Under the pieces are notes generated by a model that was given only the letters and a program-made list of their open reading frames with translations, made no database searches and was not told the origin of the DNA. Of a DNA stretch of 36,715 nt, positions 24,147 to 32,641 are shown piece after piece. The position numbers and the translations under genes were made by a program. How positions within the stretch are numbered: position 1 is the stretch's first letter; each line of letters begins with the position of its first letter. This DNA is from an uncultured Bacteroidales bacterium (GTDB lineage Bacteria > Bacteroidota > Bacteroidia > Bacteroidales > Muribaculaceae): assembly GCA_902785925.1 (NCBI GenBank), contig CADAAI010000033.1:1-36715 (forward strand). Reading direction: 5' to 3'.

Positions 24147-25010
24147 TTATTTGTTCTGTGATTTTGCTTTCGCAATCTCACTTTTGTAGTATCTTGTTAA
24201 ATAGTTATAAACTACCATCTCATTAAGGCGGTTATTGCTTGTAAAAAGCCTGTTCATCTCCATGTGCAGATAAGATGATATGCTCAATTTGTCCATAGGA
24301 ATATCTCCTATTATGCCTGCTACTTTCTTGACGTAAGTATTTACACGCTTTCTCATTAAAGAATCCATGTCGTCTTTGTCTAAGCCACTGACAAGGTCAA
24401 CGACAGCCTTTCGCTTTATCCTGTAGGCATCGTTGAGACACTTACTGTTGTGAATATTGAAATTGAACTCTCTCAAGAACGAGTCGTTTATTCTCTCAAT
24501 GAATTCTTTTTTCTGCTCAACATTAAGCCCTAAACTTGTAAATAGTGAGTCAACAATAAGGAACGCTGCTTTCCATCTTAATTCCGAATTGTCTTTAAAA
24601 CTCTTTATTATTGTAATCACACACTCACTTCCAGCATGGAAAACCTGCTCTGAAAGCTCAATGTACTTTGCTCCATACCGCTCAATTTCCCTCTGATAAG
24701 TGTCAACCACAACTTTTGACACTTTACTATTGTTTAAATATGTAGAAAGACATCCTCTTATTTTTGTTATCACATAACCTATGTCATCGGTAGAACTCAA
24801 GAGAAATCTAACTCTGAGATGATAATTAGGATCGGAATACCTAATAAAGAACCACCTAATTATTATCTTCTCCTTCATAAGCCTGTGGGCAAGAGGCAAA
24901 ATCTTTTTTACCAATAATTCATCACTGGTCTTCATGCCACAATAGACTTTGAAAAACAGCCATTCTTCACCTGGCACAAAAATGCGCTTAATATTTGAAT
25001 GCCTGCTCAT
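24147..25010 (-). CDS. Lanthipeptide dehydratase elimination subunit (SpaB_C/thiopeptide-type domain)
   Basis: A 287-residue stand-alone SpaB_C domain. In split class I systems this subunit removes glutamate from glutamylated Ser/Thr in the precursor to give dehydroalanine or dehydrobutyrine. EEWLFFKVYCGMKTSDELL (15-33) and RWFFIRYSDPNYHLRVRFLL (52-71), with its hallmark YHLRVRF, identify the family. The C-terminal half is helical. Its start overlaps the stop of the glutamylation subunit by four bases (25007-25010), indicating coupled translation and complex formation. Close homologues also occur in thiopeptide clusters, but LanC next door supports the lanthipeptide assignment. Confidence 0.88.
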   Translation of the reverse strand: MSRHSNIKRIFVPGEEWLFFKVYCGMKTSDELLVKKILPLAHRLMKEKIIIRWFFIRYSDPNYHLRVRFLLSSTDDIGYVITKIRGCLSTYLNNSKVSKVVVDTYQREIERYGAKYIELSEQVFHAGSECVITIIKSFKDNSELRWKAAFLIVDSLFTSLGLNVEQKKEFIERINDSFLREFNFNIHNSKCLNDAYRIKRKAVVDLVSGLDKDDMDSLMRKRVNTYVKKVAGIIGDIPMDKLSISSYLHMEMNRLFTSNNRLNEMVVYNYLTRYYKSEIAKAKSQNK

Positions 25011-27202
25011 AACTGATGACGAATAAAAGGAAATATAAACTCGTTTTGATAACTGCCGCCATGTTCGTCAGTTACCATATTCTCACATTCGAAGAACTCC
25101 TCAAGGGTAACAGTTTGGGAATGTGTTATCTCACTAAGAAAAGCTTTGACGCTCATCAAGCTGTTGAAATCTACAAGCAGTTTGTTGTCACCAGCGACCA
25201 AAAGCACTCTATTGGGTAACTTGTTGATGTCTTTCCATGCCATCAATTCCTCGGTTGAGTAATGCATCTTGTCTTTCTTGATGTCCTTGGTGTTCAGTGT
25301 CCATCTTTCGGGCGAGAGGATTATATTACGGTATATCACCCGTGGCAGATGGTCGAAAATCTTGTCAAGACCACACCAATGGAATGACAATGCGGGTATG
25401 CTACCTTGATTTTGCAGTTCACACAGGAATCGGTATATGGGAGTCCCTTTACTGAAATTATGAGCAGTTGTCAGACGAGGAATTATCTCTTTTTTGAACC
25501 GCTTTGAACGTAATATAACTCTATTGTCGCTTATGCTCAACATTAGGTCGTTAACAGGAATCACATGGTCGTCATCAAGGGTGGAGTTTGTGAGATAAAT
25601 TATTTCATGCAACCGCAAATGTGGTCGTGAAAGGATGTTTCCTGTCCTTGCTTCGGGCACATGGGCGATTTCGGCTACAATTTTGTCCTTTATTGCCCCT
25701 TGCTCACAGTCGGCGACTTGTTTGACTATTTCATGTATGTTTTTGTCGCCACTTGCGAATCTTCCAAGCAGGTTTGCCGCCGAAGACCCAGAGAAGTGCA
25801 ATCCTTGAAGCTTATATTCACCCGACATGTCATCAATGCCTACAATGCTGAACATCGCCGCTATAGTGAGAGGAAGTTTAGTTATGGGCTGTGGCTCAAT
25901 CTTGAAATCTTCTTTTTCTAGCTCTACGACACCTTTCCCTGACGAAGCCACCAGTTTACGGAGTAATATCTTAGACAGGGGAGTAATGGGCATGCTTGAA
26001 TAAGACTTTTGTGATATGGGCGGTTGAATGCCAGCAATCAATGGATTATTGACAATGCTTGACTTCACATAATATCCAACTCCCACTTCAGGATCCAAGG
26101 CTTCAATCAGTGGCACCTCTTGTTGTTCATATCTTGCGCTGAACCGCTTTTTGAAATCTGCCATTTCCATGCTCTCTCCTGCACTGCAGAAACGGAGCAT
26201 GAAATCAATCGCGTCTTGCAACTGAGGAATTAAAGTGTCTTTATTCAGCCTGCCTTGTGACAGTTCTCTAAAAGAGTCCAACTGTACTATAAACTTGTCA
26301 TTGGTATTGCCCACACCACAATCCCTAAGTAAAGCCTTTATTTCTTGTATGGTTTTCGTGTTCTCCTCGTAATCACGATTTACTTTAAGTTCATTAAGAC
26401 ATGTTTCTATTTGTTTCAGTCTGGTTTTGGTTTCACCGTTTGGCAGATGTGACATCAAGAGAGCCTGATAGTTTTCATCTGTCACAGTGGGGTCAATATT
26501 GCTTATTAACAGCTGATTCTTGATGAGGGACAGCAGGTAATCGGTCAAAGCAGATTCGTTTATTTCATATATTCTCGATATGTTATGTTCTATATCTTCG
26601 AAACTAATTCGTCTTTGACATAGTCTTAACACATCTTTAAGAATTGGTGTGCGCTTGACTGATCTTATTTGAAATTGAACTCCGTGTGGCGTATAACTGC
26701 GAGTTATATAATGGTATCTTTTACCCACACTTAGTAATGTGTCATTAGATCGGTAGTGGAGTTTTCTTAATATCTCGTTATCCGACTGGAGAATTTGTGC
26801 CAAGTTGTATAAGCAAAGCATATCAACACGGTAATTCTCCTTGATATTGTCGGATACCATGAGCTTATGCTTATCAGCCAGTTCTACGGTTGAGCATGAT
26901 GCAAAATAACCAAAAGGCGTGCAGCGGGTCGACATCCTCTCAACATATTTTGTGAGTCCAGCTCTGAGTCTCTCAATTTTGGATCCCTTATTCATATTCC
27001 CGCTCAAGAATCGGTCAAGTTCCTGTGCCAAGGCTGGAGAAGACAGAAAAACCGCATTCCTAAAGGTGCGGTCACTAATCATTCTCTCAAACTCTTCGTC
27101 CGAGAAAAGCACATTGTTGAGAACGTTGCAAGGCATTAATGGCAATCGCAACACACCCCGACTAGAGGGAAGATATTGTATTTTATATTTCCTCATTGAC
27201 AT
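25007..27202 (-). CDS. Lanthipeptide dehydratase glutamylation subunit (LanB N-terminal domain)
   Basis: A 731-residue LanB N-terminal-type protein which, by family knowledge, uses glutamyl-tRNA to glutamylate Ser/Thr of the precursor. YVERMSTRCTPFGYFASCST (87-106) contains the family signature RxTPFG, and NILSRPHLRLHEIIYLTNST is the second conserved block. The usual C-terminal elimination domain is missing and is encoded by the next gene, so LanB is split as in pinensin-type Bacteroidetes systems. The start overlaps the end of lanC by 10 nt (27193-27202). Confidence 0.9.
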   Translation of the reverse strand: MSMRKYKIQYLPSSRGVLRLPLMPCNVLNNVLFSDEEFERMISDRTFRNAVFLSSPALAQELDRFLSGNMNKGSKIERLRAGLTKYVERMSTRCTPFGYFASCSTVELADKHKLMVSDNIKENYRVDMLCLYNLAQILQSDNEILRKLHYRSNDTLLSVGKRYHYITRSYTPHGVQFQIRSVKRTPILKDVLRLCQRRISFEDIEHNISRIYEINESALTDYLLSLIKNQLLISNIDPTVTDENYQALLMSHLPNGETKTRLKQIETCLNELKVNRDYEENTKTIQEIKALLRDCGVGNTNDKFIVQLDSFRELSQGRLNKDTLIPQLQDAIDFMLRFCSAGESMEMADFKKRFSARYEQQEVPLIEALDPEVGVGYYVKSSIVNNPLIAGIQPPISQKSYSSMPITPLSKILLRKLVASSGKGVVELEKEDFKIEPQPITKLPLTIAAMFSIVGIDDMSGEYKLQGLHFSGSSAANLLGRFASGDKNIHEIVKQVADCEQGAIKDKIVAEIAHVPEARTGNILSRPHLRLHEIIYLTNSTLDDDHVIPVNDLMLSISDNRVILRSKRFKKEIIPRLTTAHNFSKGTPIYRFLCELQNQGSIPALSFHWCGLDKIFDHLPRVIYRNIILSPERWTLNTKDIKKDKMHYSTEELMAWKDINKLPNRVLLVAGDNKLLVDFNSLMSVKAFLSEITHSQTVTLEEFFECENMVTDEHGGSYQNEFIFPFIRHQL

Positions 27203-28383
27203 GGCATAAGAAGCAATTTGTTTAAATGAGTTTGCTCTCCTAAGAGATATAGTCCTGCACCAGCAATGCCATCAAGAACACCACCTCTCTCTACATAGCC
27301 TCCATTTTCAGGATCATAATACAATAAAGTGTGACGACCTTGACCATCCATAACCACCCTACTTAATGTGTTCTTTTCCCAATAGTCGGCAGCATCAAGC
27401 AACTCTTCCTGTTCAAGAGTAATTCCATGGCTACGGAAGATTTGAGCTATGCCTACTGAGCCGTGGCACACGCAGAAGTCATTCACATAGTTGGCTTTAA
27501 TGTCACGTCGTTTTGCGGAATAGAGCAGTACTTGTATTGCTATGTCACGAACCGATGAATCATGAAGTGTGTTTCCTGCCTCAAGTAATGCTGTCGCAAC
27601 GCCCAAATCACCATAGCACCAAGCCAGACGGCTACGATGAGGGCGGTCGTCACATTCAATTGAGGAAGATGCAAACCAGCATCCCAGTTTATCAACATCA
27701 ACCCTGTTGCTCAGAATGTAGCGTGCCGCGCCCTCAAGCATTTGTTTAATTATTGCATTGAATTTCTCACCAAGTATCCCAGATTTCAATAATCTGCAAA
27801 TAAAAACCACAATACTGGAAACACCATGAGAGAGTGATATGTTGTACGGTTTTGAAAGTCTATTCGCGTTATATCTCCATTTCACTATTGCATCATCAGT
27901 AATCTTTGATTTGTCAAGATAATCAATAATCTTACTGAGATTGGACACTGAGTATTCCTTGCTTGAATTGCTTCTCTCAAGCAGGTAGAACCCAATACCA
28001 ATCAGGCCATGCAGGAAATCTATGTTGTTGTTACTGATAAAAAGGTCTAATGATTTCGCAATAGTGGGATCAATAGCGTCAAGAGCAGTCTCTGTTCCAT
28101 CTATAAATCCCTCATGTTGCAGACCTAGAAGCCCCACTCCTAAACCGGCAAGCCCACTGCAATAGGTGGCGATGCGAGGTTGCAGGCTCAATGACTGCAG
28201 CATCTTCTCCAACAGACCATCTGCTATGGATTCGTAGCAACTATCTATCCTTGAGTAGTGATAAAGAAAAATTATATCGCCCAAATCGCCACCCAACAAG
28301 CCATAATTAAGCAATGGCCTTGAGCGCAACCTGTTAACCACCTCTAAAGCGATGTCGGAAAGTATGTCAATTTTTATTGTCAT
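27193..28383 (-). CDS. Lanthipeptide cyclase LanC
   Basis: A 396-residue zinc enzyme with the LanC alpha/alpha-toroid layout, which adds Cys thiols to dehydrated residues to close (methyl)lanthionine rings. The zinc ligands are present: Cys256 in WCYGDLGVA, and Cys306-His307 in CVCHGSVGIA. LSHGVSS (His186) is the other conserved block, and glycine-rich repeats at 75-90 (CSGLAGLGVGLLGL) and 125-135 mark the toroid. It lies upstream of LanB in the same operon. Clear LanC presence is the strongest argument that the locus makes a lanthipeptide rather than another RiPP. Confidence 0.92.
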   Translation of the reverse strand: MTIKIDILSDIALEVVNRLRSRPLLNYGLLGGDLGDIIFLYHYSRIDSCYESIADGLLEKMLQSLSLQPRIATYCSGLAGLGVGLLGLQHEGFIDGTETALDAIDPTIAKSLDLFISNNNIDFLHGLIGIGFYLLERSNSSKEYSVSNLSKIIDYLDKSKITDDAIVKWRYNANRLSKPYNISLSHGVSSIVVFICRLLKSGILGEKFNAIIKQMLEGAARYILSNRVDVDKLGCWFASSSIECDDRPHRSRLAWCYGDLGVATALLEAGNTLHDSSVRDIAIQVLLYSAKRRDIKANYVNDFCVCHGSVGIAQIFRSHGITLEQEELLDAADYWEKNTLSRVVMDGQGRHTLLYYDPENGGYVERGGVLDGIAGAGLYLLGEQTHLNKLLLMPCQ

Positions 28384-28389
28384 TAAAAA

Positions 28390-28755
28390 TCAGTTGACTG
28401 TGAAGTTTCCTGTGTAAGTTATGCCATACACGCTGTGTATTGTGATGGTGTAATAGCCGGATGGGAGGTTAGAGTAGGTGGCGGTTTCACATGCAACATG
28501 GTACTCACCATATATATAATAATAGGGGGTGCCTGTGCCGTCATCACACTCCAAGTCGATTGTCCCTGAAGAACCAAAATAGACATAGAGCTCGTTGAGA
28601 GCGTCGTCATAGGTCACCCGAGGGTTCTCGATGTAGATTTGGTTGAGGCCTTGATTGCTTCCTCCTGAATGCACAATAACGACATCACGATGTGCAGAGG
28701 CATTGTTACAAATAGCAAGTAAAATTCCGATAATTAAAACGAATTTCATTCTCAT
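28390..28755 (-). CDS. Small secreted beta-sandwich-like protein, first gene of the lan operon
   Basis: A 121-residue protein with a signal peptide (MRMKFVLIIGILLAICNNAS then A) and a short strand-rich body (NELYVYFGSSGTIDLECDDG; YSNLPSGYYTITIHSVYGIT) resembling DUF3244-type small Bacteroidales exported proteins. I chose the ATG at 28755 over a longer frame starting at 28872 because the promoter at 28782-28810 and the signal peptide both point to it. Its stop is 6 nt from the lanC start, so it is co-transcribed with the modification enzymes. Function unknown; it may act on, bind or protect against the exported peptide. Confidence 0.7.
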   Translation of the reverse strand: MRMKFVLIIGILLAICNNASAHRDVVIVHSGGSNQGLNQIYIENPRVTYDDALNELYVYFGSSGTIDLECDDGTGTPYYYIYGEYHVACETATYSNLPSGYYTITIHSVYGITYTGNFTVN

Positions 28756-28781
28756 TGTTTTGTTGTTTTTAAAATTTTCTG

Positions 28782-28810
28782 CAAAAATAAATTGAAATTT
28801 TCTGACCAAA
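28782..28810 (-). promoter_or_regulatory. Probable promoter of the lan operon
   Basis: The minus strand has TATTTTTG (28789-28782) 27 nt upstream of the ATG at 28755, and a TTTGG (28810-28806) 16 nt before it, a little short of the usual 19. Confidence 0.55.
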
Positions 28811-28912
28811 AAATTTATTTTTTTAACAGCAAAACAATATAATCCACTGTTGTTCAGCGATTTCCGTAACACTTATTTTTTAACACATTCAAAAAACTTG
28901 CAGGAAATCTTA

Positions 28913-30631
28913 TTAAGATTCATTGATACATTCCATTTTCAACTTTTCAACAAACTTTTTTAGTGATAAATCGGTGCCTAATCGGTCGGCAATTCTAGTG
29001 CACATCACTCCCATTGAGCTTGCCGAGGTTCCTAATATTACAGCACAATTCACATAATCAAAACCTAAGCAATGCAAAGTTATGATTTTCCTTTGCTTGT
29101 CACTTAGCTTGGGGCACAACGTGTCCACTCGGTCAAAGAAGCCCTTGTAATTGTCATTTACATAGGCTGTGGCAGCCTCCCAGAAACTGGAAGCCTCGCG
29201 ATATTCACCCACAATTTTGATGAAATCGCTCTTGAAATTAGAATCACTTCCTTTAGCGTAGGTTGATGCCAGCTTTTCCATCACAACAATGTGCCTTGCA
29301 ACCATATCCCTCAGAATTTTTGAATAAGAATCCTTGATAGACATTTCATGCCCCAATTCTTTTGATTTCATTTCAAGACTTCTGAATAGTTGTTGCAGTT
29401 GCGACTTCTCAAGTTCGTGCTTCTCGCTAATTGTTTTCAAGGTGTCGAGAAACTCTATTTTTTCTTGTTTCCTTTTACTGTGAATTCGAAGGAATAGATA
29501 CCCAACAATTATTATAGCCAGTGCGATTGCGACGATCAGGCATGCAACAAGCCTCCTTGACTTGTCTCTTTCTATCCTAGTGTTATTACTGGATTGATTT
29601 TGGAATGAATTCTCATTATCAAAAATAGCAGTAACATTCTGGTTATTGCTTAAAGAGTCACGCAGGGCGCAATACAATTCCTCATATTTCTTAAAACTGG
29701 CTAAATCACCTGTTTTGCTGAAGATGTCGGTCATGGTCAGGTAACGCATGGCAAGGATATGTTTGTTATCGGGATTAGCACTGGCTTTACTTAAGAACAG
29801 TTGCGCTGAATCAACCATGCCAAGAGCGCAATAGGCTCTGGCTGCATTATAAAAAGTGTTGTCGTCAACATATTTTGAGCCATTAAGTGCACTCATTATG
29901 GCACATTCCTTGGCTTTATTGAATTGCCCATCAAAGAGTAAAGAAAGAGACTTGGAGGTGAGGCAGTTAAAATACTCAGCACTGTCACCAGTTTCGACCG
30001 CAAGCTTTATTGCAATATCTAGATGCTGTATTGCACTGTCTTGATTAGTGAGCCTGAAAATGTCGCCTATGTGATGGTGGCAGAAGATGATTTTAGATTT
30101 GTCGTTAAGGTAAGAATAGTAGTAAAGGGCTTTCTCGAATTTCTCGAGGTCGAGGTTGTTGCTGGCGAAGTTGTCGTAGTAAAGCTTGCCCATTCGGAGG
30201 TTTATCTGTGCAAGGTTTCGATAGTCGGTGGTGTCGGCATTGTCCTCGGCCATCTTGTAGTAGCGCATGGCCTCAACTGGTTGATTGGTGTTGAACTCGT
30301 AGTAGGCACCTTTATATAATAGGGCGCGGGTGTAGTGCTCGCGGTTGTGGTTGTCGCTGTAGTGGTTGATGGCAGTGTTGATTAATGAGTCACTGGCACA
30401 ATGGCCATTGCAGCGGAACTGCGCTTGGGTGAGGAGGAGTGCGTGGTAGGCCTGGTTCTCGTCGCCTTGGAGGGAATCGCGGTTGATGGCGTTGAGGATG
30501 GCGAGTGAACTGTCGGGATTTACCCACATCAGTGTGTCAGCAAGGACGAGTCTCTTGTCCAAACTGCGACTGCAACCAACTGCTGCCGAGAACAGAATAG
30601 CCAAGAGCGATAGATATAATAGTTTCTTCAT
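28913..30631 (-). CDS. Membrane-anchored TPR regulator with C-terminal LuxR-like HTH
   Basis: A 572-residue protein of a type common in Bacteroidales. It has a lipoprotein-like signal (lipobox ending at Cys20), TPR-like helical repeats in the periplasmic part (about 30-340; EAMRYYKMAEDNADTTDYRN), one transmembrane helix (about 362-382, LVACLIVAIALAIIIVGYLF), a cytoplasmic coiled coil (about 385-440), and a C-terminal winged/LuxR-like helix-turn-helix (LSDKQRKIITLHCLGFDYVN through MGVMCTRIADRLG). It is likely a one-component signal-transducing regulator. It lies immediately upstream of, and is co-oriented with, the lan operon, so it is the natural candidate regulator of the peptide system. It has its own promoter at 30651-30682. 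Confidence 0.82.
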   Translation of the reverse strand: MKKLLYLSLLAILFSAAVGCSRSLDKRLVLADTLMWVNPDSSLAILNAINRDSLQGDENQAYHALLLTQAQFRCNGHCASDSLINTAINHYSDNHNREHYTRALLYKGAYYEFNTNQPVEAMRYYKMAEDNADTTDYRNLAQINLRMGKLYYDNFASNNLDLEKFEKALYYYSYLNDKSKIIFCHHHIGDIFRLTNQDSAIQHLDIAIKLAVETGDSAEYFNCLTSKSLSLLFDGQFNKAKECAIMSALNGSKYVDDNTFYNAARAYCALGMVDSAQLFLSKASANPDNKHILAMRYLTMTDIFSKTGDLASFKKYEELYCALRDSLSNNQNVTAIFDNENSFQNQSSNNTRIERDKSRRLVACLIVAIALAIIIVGYLFLRIHSKRKQEKIEFLDTLKTISEKHELEKSQLQQLFRSLEMKSKELGHEMSIKDSYSKILRDMVARHIVVMEKLASTYAKGSDSNFKSDFIKIVGEYREASSFWEAATAYVNDNYKGFFDRVDTLCPKLSDKQRKIITLHCLGFDYVNCAVILGTSASSMGVMCTRIADRLGTDLSLKKFVEKLKMECINES

Positions 30632-30650
30632 AATGATGCATTAATACGTG

Positions 30651-30682
30651 CAAATATAGCACGTTTTCTGTTAACCACCAAA
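30651..30682 (-). promoter_or_regulatory. Promoter of the TPR-HTH regulator
   Basis: The minus strand shows TTTG (30682-30679), 20 nt, TATATTTG (30658-30651), about 20 nt before the ATG at 30631. Confidence 0.7.
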
Positions 30683-30739
30683 CAATTTTCCCGTGCCCTT
30701 ACTTTTTGTGAACAGCAACAAATCAATTAGTTATGGAAA

Positions 30740-31060
30740 CCTTTGATTTTTTTGCACAAAGTGCTACGAATTAGAGGGGGCTGCGCGTGTTTTTCTCAGA
30801 CTATTACGGACAAAAAGAAATGTTTTCATTGGATACTGGATACTAAGCCATGCGGCTTGTGGTTATTAAGGACAATTGTTTATTTAGGGAAGTGGGGAGA
30901 GGTGAGAAAGGAGAGAGGCTGCGCGTGGTTCTTTTACACAAATTACCGTAAATTGACCATAAATTATCAAAATCGGTGGAATCGGGTGACTAGGGGCGGT
31001 TATACTCCCCCTCCCTCTTATAGATAGGGGGGAGCTAAGGAGGTAACGCAACAGCCTCTT
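30740..31060. repeat. Composite intergenic repeat (third region)
   Basis: Non-coding. Positions 30796-30880 repeat, with a few changes, the block at 16256-16340 (GACAAAAAGAAATGTTTTCA, then CTAAGCCATGCGGCTTGTGG). Next are GGGAAGTGGGGAGAGGTGAG and GCTGCGCGTGG modules. At about 31000-31040 there is a C-run/G-run palindrome (ACTCCCCCTCCCTCTTA ... GGGGGGAGCTAAGG) related to the one inserted in the gene at 35359-36150. Confidence 0.75.
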
Positions 31061-31090
31061 TTCTAAAAAAGCAGAGACTTGAAACGTTAT

Positions 31091-31792
31091 TTACTCTTTT
31101 GTAAGGATAGAGATTAGTTCGCGGACGCCCTCGGTGGCTGTTTTGGGAATTACGTGGACGTAGTCGGGCACGGCGCTTGGGCGTGGGTCAATGTAGTAGA
31201 CCTCGGCATTGCGTGGGGCGTAGTGCAGCAGCGATGCTGCTGGATATACCACTAGCGATGTGCCGATGACAACGAAGATGTCGGCCTGCTGAGCGAGCAT
31301 GCAAGCACGGTCGAAGTTTGGCACTGCTTCCTCGAAGAAAACAATGTGTGGACGCACTGGATCGCCATAGGGGTCACGCGTGTCAACACTAGTCTCAAGT
31401 CCCTTGTCGGTAAGTTGGTCACACGGAAGCTGATACACACGGCTCTCATCCCTAAGCGAGCGCACTTTCATAAGTTCGCCGTGAAGGTGCAGCACATTCT
31501 TCGAGCCTGCGCGTTCGTGGAGGTCGTCGACATTCTGGGTGATAACTCTCACGTCGAAGTACTTCTCAAGCTCTACAAGGCCCTCATGGCCGAAATTAGG
31601 CTTGGAATCAACAAGTTTAGACCTAAGCCCATTATAAAACTTGTGGATGAGCGCCGGATTGCGCAAGAATCCAGTGTGGCTCGCTACATCCATTACGGGA
31701 TAGTTCTCCCACAAACCGTCGGCATCGCGGAAGGTTTTAATTCCACTCTCGGCGCTGATGCCGGCTCCTGATGATACTACTAATTTCTTCAT
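31091..31792 (-). CDS. cobB: Sir2-family NAD-dependent protein deacylase (CobB-like)
   Basis: A 233-residue sirtuin that removes acyl groups from lysine while consuming NAD+. SSGAGISAESGIKTFR (7-22) is the NAD-binding GAGxS motif, TQNVDDLHERAG contains the catalytic NxD pair, LHGEL holds the catalytic His, and VIGTSLVVYPAA closes the nucleotide site. The zinc module is reduced: only one Cys is seen where most sirtuins have four. Many small bacterial class III sirtuins lack them too. It follows the Nudix/NrtR gene by 34 nt on the same strand, suggesting co-transcription and a link to NAD metabolism. Confidence 0.9.
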   Translation of the reverse strand: MKKLVVSSGAGISAESGIKTFRDADGLWENYPVMDVASHTGFLRNPALIHKFYNGLRSKLVDSKPNFGHEGLVELEKYFDVRVITQNVDDLHERAGSKNVLHLHGELMKVRSLRDESRVYQLPCDQLTDKGLETSVDTRDPYGDPVRPHIVFFEEAVPNFDRACMLAQQADIFVVIGTSLVVYPAASLLHYAPRNAEVYYIDPRPSAVPDYVHVIPKTATEGVRELISILTKE

Positions 31793-31826
31793 AATTTGTT
31801 GGTCGTTATTCGTTAGGGGTTATTAG

Positions 31827-32516
31827 TTAAAATTCGAGTCGAAAGCCTTTGTGCTTGAGCTCGGTATACTTTTCAGGGTTGAACTCAAAAAAGAAAGGCT
31901 GCCGTGGTGTGTTGGGATCGTCATTGACGACTTGAGTGAGAAGTTCGAGGTGCTGCATCTTTTTGTAGAAATTGCGACGATCGAACCTGACGTCGAGAAT
32001 TGCCTCGTAAAGCGACTGCAGTTCCTTCATTGTGAACTGCTTTGGAAGCAGCTCAAAACCCACTGGCTCGAAATGGATTTGCTGTCGCAGCTCGCGTGTA
32101 GCAATGCGCAAAATCTGGTCATGGTCGAAAGCCAGTGCTGGCACCTCGTCGAGGGCAAACCACTCGGCCCGTGCGGCATCGTCGCCACCGGTCACATCCT
32201 GCAACCGCACGAGGGCATAATAGGCGATGGTGATAACTCGCTCGCGAGGGTCACGATTAGGCTCGGTGAAAGTGTGGAACTGCTTGATGTAGGCTGTCTC
32301 GAGCCCTGTCTCTTCCTTAAGCTCTCGCAACGCACCCTCTTCGGCACTCTCGTCCATGCGCAGAAATCCACCAGGCAGAGCCCATTTTCCCTTATAAGGA
32401 TTGATACCACGCTCGATGAGCAGCACTTTGAGCTTTGTACCATCAAATCCAAAGATCACGCAGTCGGTTGTCACCGCCGGATGCGGATATTGGTAACAAT
32501 ATTTCTTCTCTTCCAT
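31827..32516 (-). CDS. NrtR-type Nudix regulator/hydrolase
   Basis: A 229-residue protein with an N-terminal Nudix domain and a C-terminal winged helix, the architecture of NrtR-family transcriptional regulators. The Nudix box (50-72, GGFLRMDESAEEGALRELKE then ETGL) retains all consensus residues, so hydrolase activity is possible; NrtR regulators sense ADP-ribose or related NAD products or sugars. The winged helix is in FTMKELQSLYEAILDVRF and RRNFYKKMQHLELL. It is the first gene of a two-gene unit with Sir2. The promoter is at 32534-32564. Confidence 0.85.
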   Translation of the reverse strand: MEEKKYCYQYPHPAVTTDCVIFGFDGTKLKVLLIERGINPYKGKWALPGGFLRMDESAEEGALRELKEETGLETAYIKQFHTFTEPNRDPRERVITIAYYALVRLQDVTGGDDAARAEWFALDEVPALAFDHDQILRIATRELRQQIHFEPVGFELLPKQFTMKELQSLYEAILDVRFDRRNFYKKMQHLELLTQVVNDDPNTPRQPFFFEFNPEKYTELKHKGFRLEF

Positions 32517-32533
32517 AAAGCGTATTTTTTACA

Positions 32534-32564
32534 CAAAGGTAGTGTCTGTTTTTCAATCGTGCAA
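32534..32564 (-). promoter_or_regulatory. Promoter of the Nudix-Sir2 unit
   Basis: On the minus strand TTGC (32564-32561), 19 nt, TACCTTTG (32541-32534), 18 nt before the ATG at 32516. Confidence 0.75.
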
Positions 32565-32587
32565 GTTTTACTAGTGTTTTTTTTTCA

Positions 32588-32623
32588 AAAAATGAGAATT
32601 GATGTAGCTCAATTCTCATTTTC
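32588..32623 (-). terminator. Terminator after the lipoprotein gene
   Basis: AAAATGAGAATTG and CAATTCTCATTTT form a perfect 13-bp stem around an 8-nt loop, ending in T-rich sequence on both strands. Confidence 0.8.
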
Positions 32624-32641
32624 TATATTGATTGAATATGA

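Noticed and set aside
24147..27202. Thiopeptide rather than lanthipeptide cluster
   Set aside because: LanC with full zinc ligands is present, and no cyclodehydratase (YcaO) or thiopeptide cyclase is seen in the window.
28756..28872. Longer N-terminus for the small secreted protein
   Set aside because: It would include the promoter region; the signal peptide begins at 28755.
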